Assembly: GCF_032884065.1 (NCBI RefSeq) | Contig: NC_088866.1 | Coordinates: forward strand, 48,395,490-48,459,489 | Source: Artemia franciscana | Lineage: Eukaryota > Arthropoda > Branchiopoda > Anostraca > Artemiidae | Length of the DNA stretch: 64,000 nt | Direction of reading: 5' to 3' | Shown here: positions 12,845-24,060 of the stretch, piece by piece | Layout: each line of letters starts with the position of its first letter | How positions within the stretch are numbered: position 1 is the first letter of the stretch | Translations under genes and position numbers: made by a program | The notes under the pieces: model-generated | What the model saw: only the letters and a program-made list of their open reading frames with translations | What the model was told of the DNA's origin: nothing | The model's database searches: none

Positions 12845-14560
12845 AACAAGAGCTCATATGGCATGAGCTCTAGCAAAATTCTAAGAATCAATAGATTAAT
12901 TTAAAAGGAAAATCAGAGGCGTAATGCCGGTCGGGATTTAAAATAAGAGCTGAGACATGAGTTCCTTCTAAATATCAAATTTAAAAATACCACAAGAACG
13001 GTCACCCGCTCTTAAGTTAAAGATACCTCTATTTTTCTAATTTTTCCGAGTTAAAAACCCCTCCAACTCCCCCAAAGAGAGCGGATTCAGTCCGGTTATA
13101 TCAATCACGTATCTAGGACCTTTGTATATTCTTCCCACCAGGTTTCATCCTGATCTCTCCAATCTAAGCGTTTAACAAGATTTCCGGCCTCCCTAACTCC
13201 CCAATGACACTGGATCCGGTCAGGATTTAAAATGAGAGACCTGAGTTACGAGTTCCTTCTAAATATGATTCTGATCAATCCTTCGTAAGTTAAAATACCT
13301 CATTTTTTTCTAATTTTTCATAATTAACCCTCCCCCAAAGAGAACGTATCCATTCAAGTTATGTCAATCACGTATCTAGGACTTGTGCTTATTTTTCCCA
13401 CAAGTTTCACCCCGATCCGTCCACTCAAAGCGTCTTCCAAGATTTTAGGTTTCCCCCTCCGACTCCACCCAATGTCACCGGATCCGGTCGGAATTTAAAA
13501 TAAGAGCTCTGAGACACGATTTTCTTCTAAATATCAAATTTCATTAAAATCCGATCACCTGTTCGTAAGTTAAAAATACCTCAATTTTTCTATTATCGAA
13601 TTAACACCCCCTCCAACTCCCCCAAATAGAGCGGATTCAGTCCGGTTATGTCAATCACGTATCTAGGACTTCTGCTTATTCTTTCCCCCAAGTTTCATCC
13701 TGATCTCTCCGCTTTAAGCACTTTCAAATATTTCTGCCCCCCCCTCCCCCAAAAAAAAGCTCCCCGAAATGACACTGGGTCCGGTCGGGATTTAGAATAA
13801 GAGATCTGAGTTACGAGTTCCTTCTAAATATGAAATTTCATTAAGATCCGATCTCTCCTTCGTAAGTTGAAAATACCTCATCTTTTCGAATTTTTCAGAA
13901 TTAACCCTCCCCCCAACTCCTCCAAAGAGATCGAATCCGTTCCGGCTGTGTCAATGTGCTTATTTTCCCCACCAAGTTTTATCCCGGTCCCTCCACTTCA
14001 AGCGTTTTCCAATATTTTCGGTTCCCCCCTCCAATTCCTCCCAGTCTTAAGATCCAATCACTCCTTCGTAATTTAAGAATACCTCATTTTCCTAATTTTC
14101 AGAATTAACCCTCCCCCAACTCCTCCAAAAAAAGCGAATCCGTTCCAGTTATGTCAATTACGTTTCGAGGACTTGTGCTTAATTTTTCTACCAAGTTTGA
14201 TCCTGATCCCTCCAGTCTAAGCGTTTTCCAAGATTTTAGTTTCCCCCCTCCAACTCTCCCCAATGTCACCAGATCCGGTCAGGATTCAAAACGAGAGCTC
14301 TGAGACATGATATCCTTCAAAATATCAAATTTCAGTAAGATCCGATCACCCGTTCGTAAGTTAAAAATACCTAATTTTTCTGAATTAACCGTCCTCCCAC
14401 CCCCCCAGATCACCGAATCGGGGAATTAATTTGGTCTCGTCCCTGATATGCCTTCCAAATTTCATCATCCTAGCTTATCTGGAAGTGCCTAAACTAGAAA
14501 AACTGGGACCAACAGAATCTGCGATCCCTATATACCACTTGGTATTTACCATAAAAACCA
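12845..14560 (+). repeat. Head-satellite-tail element S2
   Basis: Same architecture and orientation as S1: head with CAAGAGCTCATATGGCATG, then AGAATCAATAGATTAATTT, then tandem units marked by GGATTTAAAAT phrases near 12,931, 13,223, 13,490, 13,788 and 14,283, with one shortened unit near 14,045. The tail has AACAGAATCTGCGATC and a decayed hairpin (ACTTGGTATTTACC, where S1 has a complete stem). Units are about 270-295 bp. Confidence 0.82.
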
Positions 14561-15246
14561 GGAGTTTCACAGTTTTCCATATTTGTAAATCCATAATTTC
14601 ATTAAGATAATAGCATTACTAATTCATTGGCAGAATACAAAACTGTTAAATATACGGTAATTGGATGCATGGATGGGAAATTATAATAAAATGTTTAAGA
14701 TCTAGCTAGTCAAGCTGGCTTGAATTTCTGTCTGATATTCAAGACTATTAGAAAGCTGCAAAACCTATATTTGTGAGAAGACAAGATTTGACAAGCAATC
14801 TAGGATGCTAATGGAAATGAAATCAGAGTAGTAGTTTTTGCTAACTCAAATTAAATAATGCAGTAACTTTTATGTGCCAAAAGAGTGGTCCCTGAATGGT
14901 CCCTGAAACAACAGTTGAAGGAATAACAGATGGAAAGTGTCCATATGGAAGACCACACAAGAGGAAATCTTAAACTAGACCATTATGTCACAAACAAAAA
15001 GTACAGGTTTTATGATAAGGAGTCAACTAACAGAAGGAGTAAAATATACTGACAACCATGCCAATGTCAATGGACTGTCAGCTTTAGATAGGCTTCCATA
15101 TTAAGCCCTGGTTCATACCCTGGATGAAAGAAGTTGTTTTTACCATGGATCCTCCAGAGTACACGGGCATTTGCAAAACCTTGCCAGAAATCACGGAGCT
15201 GATTTGCAGCCCTGACGTGCTCACACCGTGGTTGAAGAGACACTGT
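14561..15246. other. No recognised gene
   Basis: AT-rich DNA. A minus-strand frame at 15,067-15,255 continues into the left palindrome arm but matches no family I know. Confidence 0.45.
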
Positions 15247-15375
15247 GTCATCCAAGACACAACTTCCAATGGCAGTATGAATAGGATCTGATGTCCTCCC
15301 ACTGTGATGGAAGAGAGATCTCCATTCTACTCAGATCCTATCCATACTGCCATTGGAAGTTGTGTCTTGGATGAC
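15247..15375. repeat. 45-bp-arm palindrome with 39-bp spacer
   Basis: The left arm 15,247-15,291 and right arm 15,331-15,375 are reverse complements with one visible mismatch (ATGAATAGG versus ATGGATAGG). Sequence outside the arms does not continue the symmetry. Read outward from the centre, both arms give the same peptide ending in GSCVLDD, then diverge. It fits no repeat family seen elsewhere in the window, so its origin is unknown. Confidence 0.88.
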
Positions 15376-18117
15376 CTTTTTTGCGCCTTCCTTCAGGGTT
15401 CCACTCATAAAGCGTGCATGGGAGTCGACCCCCTGGTATACAAGGGACATGGCCATGAAGTCCATCTCCTATGTTTCAAAAGGTCAGTAACTAATGGTGG
15501 ATTGGTTTTCTGGCAAACTCCTAGGTTTGTGACCTTTCCTTGCCATGTGTTCCGCATGGTATTCTTCTAAGACACATGTTCTAAAGGTTAGAAAATGTTT
15601 TCCAGTTGGGCATTTAGTTTCCAGCATTCACTTACATAGTGGAGAATGCACAACGCATTCCTATCCACGAGGCAGAGCTTCAAGTGCATAAAGCATTTCC
15701 TACTGAGCCATATTTCATCTTTGCATTTTAATGTCAGCTGAGCTCTTTATTTAGCAACCAGATGCTTACTAAAGTAAACTCGTGATATCAAAAAGAAAGC
15801 AAAGGGTTCATACTGCCTTAGAATATAGTTCCTGACAATAACAAACAGGAATGGGGATAGGAAACATCCCTTCTGACACCAGACATTATCTTGAAGAAAG
15901 GTTTATTACCATTTTCAGTGGACACAAAACATTCACTATTTTCATAGTGTACAATTTTCATTTTGACTAGTTTATTATTTTCATCTTTCTTACCATCTTC
16001 ATTTATGTTTTTATAATGATTTTTAGATAAAATAGTATTTATTTGTACTGCAACACTTCTAGGCATTTATCTCCCCCCTGGAAAATACACCCAAGGAAAA
16101 TGAATGCCCACTGAAAGAAAATTACAGTATTCCTAAAAATTTTCTCCCCACTGAAAATTCCCCCAGACAATCCAGCAAAAAATGTCAGTATGTTTCCCAG
16201 TAACAAATACTATCTGTAAGTAATGTTAGTCTGTAAGTATAACAGCACTAGACCCTCAAACCAGCCATACAGGCAGTGCTGATCTCTGTTTCACGGCCCT
16301 TCAGTGAGGAAGTGTATTGGAGGGTTGGGCCAGCTATCCTGGGCTTTTGTATACCCTTCCTGCTTACCTTCCTCAGATTTCACCAAGTACCAATTTAGAG
16401 CTGAAAGCAATGGACAAATCAAAAAACCTATAAAGGCACAAAAACCTCTACGATGGGGCACTCTGATTGTTTTGCAGTTAGGGAGGGAGAGAGATACCTG
16501 AAGGGGTGCGTTTTAAATTTTTCAGAATTTTTTTTTTTGCTCTGGTTTTGAAAATTAAGACTTGAAAGGATAATTCTATAAGCTAGAGGTCAACTCCTAT
16601 TATCTCAGCAAGATTTTGCGCCATATCAAGGCTTTTCTCCTAAATTTAAGAAAATTGTTTTCAAATCTTTAAACCTTTTACAAATTGAGATTGAGAAAAG
16701 GTATAAGGCTTAGCACATTTTCCTTCTGTCTCACTTTAGGAGTTTCTCAAGATTTCATTTTTCTAGCACAAATCTTATGAAGTAAGGTTCAATCTTACTT
16801 TCTAGGGCCATAATGAGTGAAAGGTTGGGATGGCTAAGGCTCTTTTTCTAGATGAAGGACGACAAATTGTCCTTTTTGGCTGACTGTCTAAAGCCAAACA
16901 ACAAACAGGTCATCCCCATTAGGAGCAGGGGGATGTATAAGGAAAGATTTAAGTGGAATGAAAAAATCCTGGGGTGGCATACAGAGGGAGGGGGTGTTAA
17001 AGAGATGAGATAAAGGAGAGTGCATAGCTGCGTTGGCTTAGTCAGCTTGGTACTGCAGTGAGTTGTTAGTGGTAGTAGCAGTATGGGTCTAGATTAGGAA
17101 CGATTGAGAAGGAAATATGTTAAGAAATTAATACTTCATAATATGCAGAATACTTGTAATTAACACATTTTGATGGCAGGTCTGCTACCTCCCTAATGTG
17201 CAAATATATAATGGCCAAAATTAGGTATTATCCTACATATTACAAATAAAGAATTGTTTTCTTAACATGTTTCCTTCTCAATAGTCCCTAATATAGACTT
17301 ACACCAACCTCGACTATATCACCCAGAAAGTTGACTTTTTTTCACCATTAGATTTTTATAAATATTCTTAGTAGCCTAAAATGTGATTAACTTGCATATT
17401 TTGACTCTAGGCCATACAACACAAGGAAAGTTGGATAGCCAAATTGGAGCCAAATCATAGATAAATACTTTAAACCTAAGCCAAAACTTGGAAAATGCTG
17501 CCCATCTTGTAGCCTATATGGAATCCTAAGGTAAGAACAGAGTAAATAATCCATACACAGACTCTATCATGGATACATTCAATCGAATGATTCAGTTCTT
17601 TTGTGAAGCAGAATAACTGTATATATTTTGTCCATGATTAAATCTCACTGTATGGGATGCACCTTAGGTTAAAATTACAATTATTATTCTTGCAAGTTAG
17701 AACAAATTAGGGTAAAATTCCAGATAGTAAATATTTAGCAGCTCATATTATTGACCAATGAACAAAGTGAACATACCATCCAGTGCCTTTTTTAAGGTCT
17801 TTCCAAATATAATAGTTGCTCTTGGAGTGAATTTCCTCTGCCACCACCCCTATTTATACCAGTTCAGGGTATATATTTGTACATTATAAAGGGGGGGGGG
17901 GTAAAGTTTGAACTTAGCTCTATAGTCAGAATTGCATCCTGAATCCAAATTTAACATTCATTTGCAATGGAGACTAACATGCAAAAATTGGGGTAGCAAA
18001 GTAGCAATGCTACTTGGAAGTTTTCGAATTTGTTGGCAGATTTTGTCTGAAAATATCATTTTTACATAAGAAAAAATTTGCTTAAAGAAAAGCTGTCAAA
18101 ACACAAATTGTACTGAA
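15376..18117. other. Long stretch without a supported gene
   Basis: Several short ORFs (15,304-15,570 plus; 15,818-16,066 minus; 16,304-16,501 plus) lack recognisable domains. The segment near 17,760-17,900 is a reverse-oriented member of repeat family N (it contains GTGAACATACCATCCAGTGC) and includes a poly-G run near 17,891. Confidence 0.5.
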
Positions 18118-18122
18118 GTGTT
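18118..18122. other. Target-site duplication of the Ty3 element (left copy)
   Basis: GTGTT immediately precedes the TG of the LTR and is repeated at 22,491-22,495 right after the CA of the other LTR. Five bases is the usual duplication length for Ty3-type integrases. Confidence 0.95.
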
Positions 18123-18283
18123 TGTAGCATTTGACTATTTATAGTTTATTATAAACCCAAGCACCTAGAACAAATACAAAATATAAGCACAAGCAAGCAA
18201 TGTTATAAATATAAGCACAAGCAAGCAATGTATAAGCACAAGCAATATAAGCATAAACAAGCGGGTTAGTCCATAATGCTGCA
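18123..18283 (-). repeat. 3' LTR of the Ty3 element
   Basis: The LTR is 161 bp, bounded by TG...CA, and I read it as identical base for base to 22,330-22,490. It contains a direct repeat of TATAAGCACAAGCAAGCAAT and, on the sense (minus) strand, an AATAAA hexamer near its end that could serve as polyadenylation signal. The polypurine stretch lies directly upstream on the sense strand. Confidence 0.97.
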
Positions 18284-18297
18284 TCTCCCTTCTTTTC
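18284..18297 (-). other. Polypurine tract of the Ty3 element
   Basis: On the sense (minus) strand GAAAAGAAGGGAGA abuts the TG of the 3' LTR, the position expected for the plus-strand DNA primer in LTR retrotransposons. Confidence 0.85.
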
Positions 18298-18313
18298 ATG
18301 AAAGGCGGTCTGC

Positions 18314-21300
18314 CTACAAATCCGGCCTTTTAGGTGGCCTAACCACTCTGCCGCTGCGGGTGTGCGGCATCACCTTTGATGTAGTGGTAGGGGATTTAGT
18401 CCCTGTGGCTGGGCAGTCGGGAGCGGCATTTTCAGGCGTAGGAACGATGGTTGGTGCGACAAGGGGTGGGTCAGAAGGTTCATCTTCTTCTCTTGGTAAC
18501 GGAACATTTCTTGGCGAGGTTTCGATGTCTGTGCGGATTGGCTGGGGTGATTCGGTTAAGATGGGATGGGATATATCATTGCTTTTGTCCTGTGATGTGG
18601 GCTGGATTCTGACCTCTTCCTTGGCTACGGGAAAGGAATGGCGGGAGATATGGACTCTATTTCGTCGCAGCCTGGAACCGTCTTCTGTCTCCACTACGTA
18701 TGATCTGGGGTTCTCATGGCATGATATGATTTTCGCTTTGGTCCAGGGGCCGTTTGTTTTCTTCTGGATAAAAACTTGGTCTTCCAGTTGAGGTTCACGT
18801 AGCGGTTTCGCAGTCTTATCGTGATAGCGTTTCTGTCTTTCCTGTTCCTTCGATCTGTGTTGTAGGAAGGTCTGAAGGGGGGTGACTCTTGGTTTTAGCT
18901 GGTTGTATGTTGATGGTAGGACTGACCGTAGCTGGCGGCTCATGAGGAGTTGAGCAGGTGAGGCATGGCCGTCAACTGGGCTGTTTCTATATTCTAGAAG
19001 TGCAATATGTGGGTCGTTTCCACTTTCTTTCGCTTTGGTTAGTATCCGTTTGCAGGTTTGTACTGATTTCTCCACCAGACCGTTTGATCTCGGATAGATG
19101 GGGCTGGAGGTTTTCAGACTAATTCCCCACTCTTGCGCAAAATCTCGGAACTCTTGTGAGAAAAGTTGTGAGCCGTTGTCTGAAGTTATCAGCTGAGGGA
19201 TTCCGAAACGTGCGAAGTTGCCTTTCAGTTTGTCGATGATTGCGGTTGATGTCTGACTTGACAATTTGTCTATTTCAAAGTATCTGCTATAATAGTCGGC
19301 AGTGATGAGATAGCAGGTCTTGTTCCAGTCGAAAAGGTCAATGCCAATGTGTTGCCACGGGAGTGAGGGCGGCTGGTTGCTAATCAACGGTTCCTTTTGA
19401 TTATTTGCTGCAAATTTAGCACATGTTTCACATTTTTGGACGAAGGACTCAATGTCAGCGTTCATCCCTGGCCAGTACACAATCATCCGGGCGCGCTGTT
19501 TGGTTTTGTCGATCCCAAGGTGTGCTGAGTGTAGCTGATGAATTATGTTGGTTCTGAGAGGATGGGGTACGATGATTCGTTGACCTTTCAAAACTAACCC
19601 ATCGTGGATTGCTAGTTCGTCTTTGATATTCCAGAATCGAACGGCATCTGTTCGGCACGACTGGCGTGTACCGGGCCATCCTTTGAGTATGAGTTCTTTG
19701 ACTGCCTTGAGTTGAGTGTCTTTTTCTGTCTCGCGGCGTATTTCGTCTAGTTTGGAGTCGCTCACTGGCAAGGATTTCATCACTGTATGCACAAAAACTT
19801 CGATGTCATTCTGCATTTTGGTATCAACGTCTGGCAGGTGTAGTCGAGAGAGTGCATCTGGGACTGGGATATCTGACCCCGGGCTATAGTGTACTTCGAT
19901 GTCGTATGGCTGGATCTGAATCATCATTCGCTGTAGTCGTGCTGGTGCCATATGGAGTGGTCTTGATAAGATGGTCTCTAATGGGCGATGATCTGTTGTC
20001 ACGATGGTTTTTCTTCCATAGATGTAGTGATGGAAGTGTTTGCACCCAAACACGATCGCATACAGTTCCTTCTCTAGTTGAGAATAGTTCTGTTCAGTCG
20101 TGCTAAGGGCCCTAGATGCAAATCCTACGATCTTCCCATTTGAGGAGAGCTCAGCTCCAAGTCCATGCTTTGAAGCGTCAACCTTGAGTTCGACTACTTT
20201 GCATTTATGGTCGAAGAAAGCTAGATTTTCTGAAATGCAGCTCTTGATCTCTTTCATACTTGCTTCGTGATCGGTTTCCCATCTGAAATCGGTGGCTTTA
20301 GTAAGATCTCTCAGTGGCTTATTTTTCGAGGATAGGTCGGGTATGTATTTCGATAGGAAGTTGAGCATTCCTAATAGTGTCTGTAGCTCTTCTTTAGACT
20401 GTGGGCTTGGCATGTCTTGTATAGCCCTAATCTTTTCTGGGTCTGGTTTTATCCCGTCTCTGCTAATGATATGTCCAAAGTACTTGCCTTTATCTTTGGA
20501 AAATTCGCATTTTTCACTGTTGAAGCGGATTCTTTTTTTTCTGGCTCTTCTAAGAACGGCGGATAGTCTCTGGTCGTGCTCCTCGCGGTTCTTTCCATAT
20601 ACCAGAATATCATCTACAAGTATTCTGATACCTTCCAATCCTTCAAACGCCTCTTCCATTTTTCTCTGGAACTCGTCTTGCGCAGACACTAGGCCGAAGG
20701 GGTATCTCTTCCATCTGTATCGGCCGTAGATAGTGCTGAAGGTTGTATAGTAGGAGGATCGCGTGGAAAGTGGGAGTATCCAGTAGCCTGAGCGGGCATC
20801 AAGCCTGCTGAATACTGCTGCTCCATCCAGTTCAGCAACGGCATCCTCAAAAGATGGGACCGGATAGTAGGGGCGTTTTATCGCCTTGTTTAGGTCAACA
20901 GGATCGATGCATAGTCTCACACCACCATCTTTTTTCTCCACCATGACCATGGCATTAACCCAGTCTGTTGGCTCACTGAACTTTTTGATGATATCGAGAC
21001 TTTCTAGGCGCTCCAACTCGGTCTTGAGCTTCTGCTTTAAGGCTAGCGGTATTTTCCTAGCTGGATGTACTGTGGGTGTTGCATTGTCTTTTAAGTATAT
21101 TTCACACTCTGTTTCGAGTTTGCCTATACCCTTGAAAACATCACTATATACGCTGACTGGTGATTTTTCAATGTTCAGAACAAGCTTGATCAGGTTCATG
21201 TCTTTGCTTGCTTTAAACCCAATTATAGGTGTGGTGTTTGACTCAACCACATAAAAGGTGAGTTGCTGTGTAGGCCCATTTTTGTAGTGACAAGGAATAT

Positions 21301-22330
21301 TGCAGACTCCTACATAGGGTATTGTCGATCCACAGTAGCTGGTGAGGCGTTGCGTGGCTTTCAGCAGCTTTGGCTTTGGCGACAGCTTGTCCAGGTACTG
21401 TGAAGGCAGGATGTTGACCTGAGCACCCGTATCGATCTTGAAATCAATGTGGATCTGCCCACAAACAGAAATCTCAGCTAAGATTTCATCCTTGCTGGAG
21501 TCCTTGTTGATGGAATACAGGAACACGTCTGTTTCTTCCTGGTTGTACAGGTCACTGGTGAATGCTGGAGTGTTTGTGGCCTCATTTCCAACGATATTCA
21601 CCGCCTTACTTTTGCAGACTTTTGCAAAATGGTTTTGTTTTTTACACTTGGCACATGTTTTCCCTTTTGCAGGACACACATGCTGGGGTGAGTAATTTCC
21701 GCCACAAAAGTAGCACTCTGTCTTTTCAAGTGAGAAGCTGGAGCGACTCTTTGCAACAGCATCCACTTCTTGTTTTATTTCCTTTTGTTCGAATGTCTTT
21801 AGTTGTGCTTGGGTTGACTCGTGAGCTCGACATATTGTGACAGCTTGGGCCAGAGTAAGGCTGTCACCGACGGCTAATAGTTTTTCACGTAGTTTAGGAT
21901 TTCTGACTCCACTAACTATTTTGTCTCTTACCATCTCACTTTCACTTAAGTATCCGCATGGTTTAACTAGAATCTTGAGCTCTGTTATGTATTTGTCAGT
22001 ACTTTCTGTGTTGTTCTGGTCTCTTTTCTGAAAAACATAGCGGGAGAACACTTGATTCTTTTTGGGGGCAGCATAGTCTCTAAACTTCTTGAAGTAGATC
22101 TCGATTTTGTCCTTCTCTTCATCCGCAAGCTCAAAAGTGCTGAAGATTTCTCTGCCTTGTGCACCAACCCAGATTAAGAGGTAGGCACATGCTACTTTCT
22201 CAGACTTGTCAGCAAGGGGGCCTTGGCACATAAGCTTTGCGTGGTTTTCGAATGCAGTCCATTCTGAGTCGAGGTTGTCTGCATTCCAGTTTATTGACGG
22301 GTAGGTGATCTCCATGACGTCTGACACCAT
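18314..22330 (-). CDS. Gag-Pol polyprotein of Ty3-type retrotransposon (1,338 aa)
   Basis: This polyprotein would encode capsid and all enzymes for retrotransposition. In order: Gag (about 1-200); two zinc-binding segments (CYFCGG from 206, and CX2CX4HX4C at 226-239, CAKCKKQNHFAKVC); aspartic protease active site DTGA at 300-303; reverse transcriptase (about 420-600) with D511 in SRLDARSGYW and LVDD at 571-574; RNase H with D718, E755 and D780; integrase zinc region ending CETC near 967-970; DDE core D998, D1051 and E1087 with exact D-35-E spacing; GPW module near 1194; basic RSGRVVRPPKR tail. Gag and Pol share one frame with no shift. The first ATG overlaps the LTR end and primer site, so Met6 is an equally plausible start. 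No disabling change was seen. Confidence 0.96.
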   Translation of the reverse strand: MVSDVMEITYPSINWNADNLDSEWTAFENHAKLMCQGPLADKSEKVACAYLLIWVGAQGREIFSTFELADEEKDKIEIYFKKFRDYAAPKKNQVFSRYVFQKRDQNNTESTDKYITELKILVKPCGYLSESEMVRDKIVSGVRNPKLREKLLAVGDSLTLAQAVTICRAHESTQAQLKTFEQKEIKQEVDAVAKSRSSFSLEKTECYFCGGNYSPQHVCPAKGKTCAKCKKQNHFAKVCKSKAVNIVGNEATNTPAFTSDLYNQEETDVFLYSINKDSSKDEILAEISVCGQIHIDFKIDTGAQVNILPSQYLDKLSPKPKLLKATQRLTSYCGSTIPYVGVCNIPCHYKNGPTQQLTFYVVESNTTPIIGFKASKDMNLIKLVLNIEKSPVSVYSDVFKGIGKLETECEIYLKDNATPTVHPARKIPLALKQKLKTELERLESLDIIKKFSEPTDWVNAMVMVEKKDGGVRLCIDPVDLNKAIKRPYYPVPSFEDAVAELDGAAVFSRLDARSGYWILPLSTRSSYYTTFSTIYGRYRWKRYPFGLVSAQDEFQRKMEEAFEGLEGIRILVDDILVYGKNREEHDQRLSAVLRRARKKRIRFNSEKCEFSKDKGKYFGHIISRDGIKPDPEKIRAIQDMPSPQSKEELQTLLGMLNFLSKYIPDLSSKNKPLRDLTKATDFRWETDHEASMKEIKSCISENLAFFDHKCKVVELKVDASKHGLGAELSSNGKIVGFASRALSTTEQNYSQLEKELYAIVFGCKHFHHYIYGRKTIVTTDHRPLETILSRPLHMAPARLQRMMIQIQPYDIEVHYSPGSDIPVPDALSRLHLPDVDTKMQNDIEVFVHTVMKSLPVSDSKLDEIRRETEKDTQLKAVKELILKGWPGTRQSCRTDAVRFWNIKDELAIHDGLVLKGQRIIVPHPLRTNIIHQLHSAHLGIDKTKQRARMIVYWPGMNADIESFVQKCETCAKFAANNQKEPLISNQPPSLPWQHIGIDLFDWNKTCYLITADYYSRYFEIDKLSSQTSTAIIDKLKGNFARFGIPQLITSDNGSQLFSQEFRDFAQEWGISLKTSSPIYPRSNGLVEKSVQTCKRILTKAKESGNDPHIALLEYRNSPVDGHASPAQLLMSRQLRSVLPSTYNQLKPRVTPLQTFLQHRSKEQERQKRYHDKTAKPLREPQLEDQVFIQKKTNGPWTKAKIISCHENPRSYVVETEDGSRLRRNRVHISRHSFPVAKEEVRIQPTSQDKSNDISHPILTESPQPIRTDIETSPRNVPLPREEDEPSDPPLVAPTIVPTPENAAPDCPATGTKSPTTTSKVMPHTRSGRVVRPPKRPDL
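22316..22329 (-). other. Primer binding site candidate
   Basis: Immediately inside the 5' LTR the sense strand reads TGGTGTCAGACGTC. TGG complements the CCA tail of a tRNA, as expected for a minus-strand primer site. I do not assign a specific tRNA. The site overlaps the first codons of the open frame. Confidence 0.75.
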
Positions 22331-22490
22331 GTAGCATTTGACTATTTATAGTTTATTATAAACCCAAGCACCTAGAACAAATACAAAATATAAGCACAAG
22401 CAAGCAATGTTATAAATATAAGCACAAGCAAGCAATGTATAAGCACAAGCAATATAAGCATAAACAAGCGGGTTAGTCCATAATGCTGCA
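22330..22490 (-). repeat. 5' LTR of the Ty3 element
   Basis: Identical to the other LTR over 161 bp, with TG...CA ends. Transcription would run leftwards into gag-pol. GTGTT at 22,491-22,495 is the second target-site copy, followed by GGCAGCTTTTG, which continues the interrupted host repeat. Confidence 0.97.
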
Positions 22491-22495
22491 GTGTT

Positions 22496-24060
22496 GGCAG
22501 CTTTTGGAAGTCTGTCAAATTCTGCTACTGACAGGCAGCTGATTTGGAACTTTCTCCATACCTTGTCTTCCCCTCCTCTATAACACTCAAATATAGAGCC
22601 CAAATTATACATTTCCCATGAGCTTTTCTGGTTCTTGATTTCGTCATGGTTGGGTTCAGTTTACAAGTACAGGGTTTTAAACAAAAGTGATGCTAATGAC
22701 TTGAAGTAAATATGACAATTTTCAAAAGATTTTTAATTGCCTTTTTTTTATTAGTTGGTTCATGATGAATCAATAACTCTGGATTGTATAAACAATTCCT
22801 CAAACCATACCATTTCCTCAAAGAACGAAAAATTTCTTTGAAACACTTCTTCTTGGTAAAGAATTTCATTTGAACAATTTTATGTTCAGTGTAATTCTGA
22901 GCATTGATGCAAAGAGGGTTATTTTAGACACCTGGACCATGAATTCAAATTTTGCTTTCTTTTGCAATTCTGTTTAATTTTCAAAGGTCTGAAAACATAA
23001 GAGAGTTAGATTGAAAAATTATTCTAAAATTAAAAAGGGAAAGCATGGTACGTATGCAGAGAGAGGGGAGGGGATTTTGCGATAAATTTGAAGATATTTT
23101 CATTATTGAGCTATGAATTAGATGAAGATACCATTCAAGACCTTTTTTCATGCTCTTTCAAAATATGACTGTTGTTTTACTCAGAAATTAAATGGACCCT
23201 TTAAGATGATACCTTTTTCTCTTATTTTCTGCAATTTAGTTTGAGTCTTATTTTGTTTTACTTTAGTTTTTGAGCATTGAATGCATGATAGATTAAATGG
23301 TTCTTATGCATTACACCACCAACACTCAATTTTATGCAGTGTAAAACTCAAGAACAAATCGATTTTATTAGTCTGTATTAAGCAACAATTGGCTCACATT
23401 CAGTTGAAAACAAGTGACAGTGACAGAATACAATGGAATTATATAATTTGGGCAATATATTTGAACATTAATTTGCATGCGGGATTGGTTGGTAAGGTCA
23501 GCCCCCTCCCCCACCCCTCCTAATGTGCAAATACATAGCCCAAGTTGTTTCTAAAATATTATATTTTCATAATGTTTGGCATTTTTCATTAGAATTAACA
23601 TAACTTTATTTCTTAAGTGTTGGTGGTATAATACATAATTACCAATTAAAGGGATTTATGTTTTGCCAGGAATCTTCACTATTTAAAAATGTATTGAATT
23701 TTGCTTCATTTGGTATGTAAAAATTAAGTAATTTTCTTTTTTCCTTTAGAAAATCATTTTTCACATAGCATTTTATTCAAATATACTCCCTTCCTCCTCC
23801 TCTCCTCACCATTGCTTTCCTGGTGACCTCCCCCCTGCAATATTTTTGGGGGCAACCTTGCTTAATCAAGTAGTTCAAATACATTCTAGGATCTTTTTAT
23901 GGTCTGAAAAAGTTATTAAGCAAGTGAATGAAATTTTACAAAATAAATCAAATTAGTGCATTAGAATAAGGCTAATCCAAAGAAAAAAAAACAATAGAAT
24001 TAATTTTACAAATGGTTGGTCTTTATTTCTTATTCTGCCACTTGATATATGTGTTTGAAG
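22496..24060. other. No recognised gene; old dispersed repeat at the left edge
   Basis: 22,491-22,620 continues the repeat split by the Ty3 element and matches 33,860-33,960. The rest is AT-rich with weak members of family N (near 23,130-23,170, reverse) and a CCTCCTAATGTGCAAATACATAG phrase, related to sequences near 17,200, 33,950 and 35,175. Confidence 0.5.

Larger units (their letters stand above)
18123..22490 (-). mobile_element. Complete Ty3-type LTR retrotransposon (mag-like)
   Basis: The 4,368-bp element has two identical 161-bp LTRs, a 5-bp GTGTT target duplication, a primer-binding-like TGGTGTCAGA start next to the 5' LTR, a purine tract next to the 3' LTR and one uninterrupted gag-pol frame. 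The domain order protease, RT, RNase H, integrase is Ty3/Metaviridae type. The two-knuckle gag, the GPY/F-like integrase tail and the basic RSGRVVRPPKR end recall the mag lineage. That lineage placement is from family memory and was not tested by phylogeny. Identical LTRs imply recent insertion. There is no envelope-like gene. Confidence 0.96.

Noticed and set aside
17034-17105. tRNA-like segment beginning GCGTTGGCTTAGTCAGCTTGG
   Set aside because: The A-box-like start is acceptable, but no convincing T-loop (GGTTCGA) or closing acceptor stem follows. It could be a decayed SINE head but the support is too weak.
18276-18791. 171-aa plus-strand frame, and several other plus frames up to 22,031
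   Set aside because: They lie antisense to the intact gag-pol frame and show no domain of their own.
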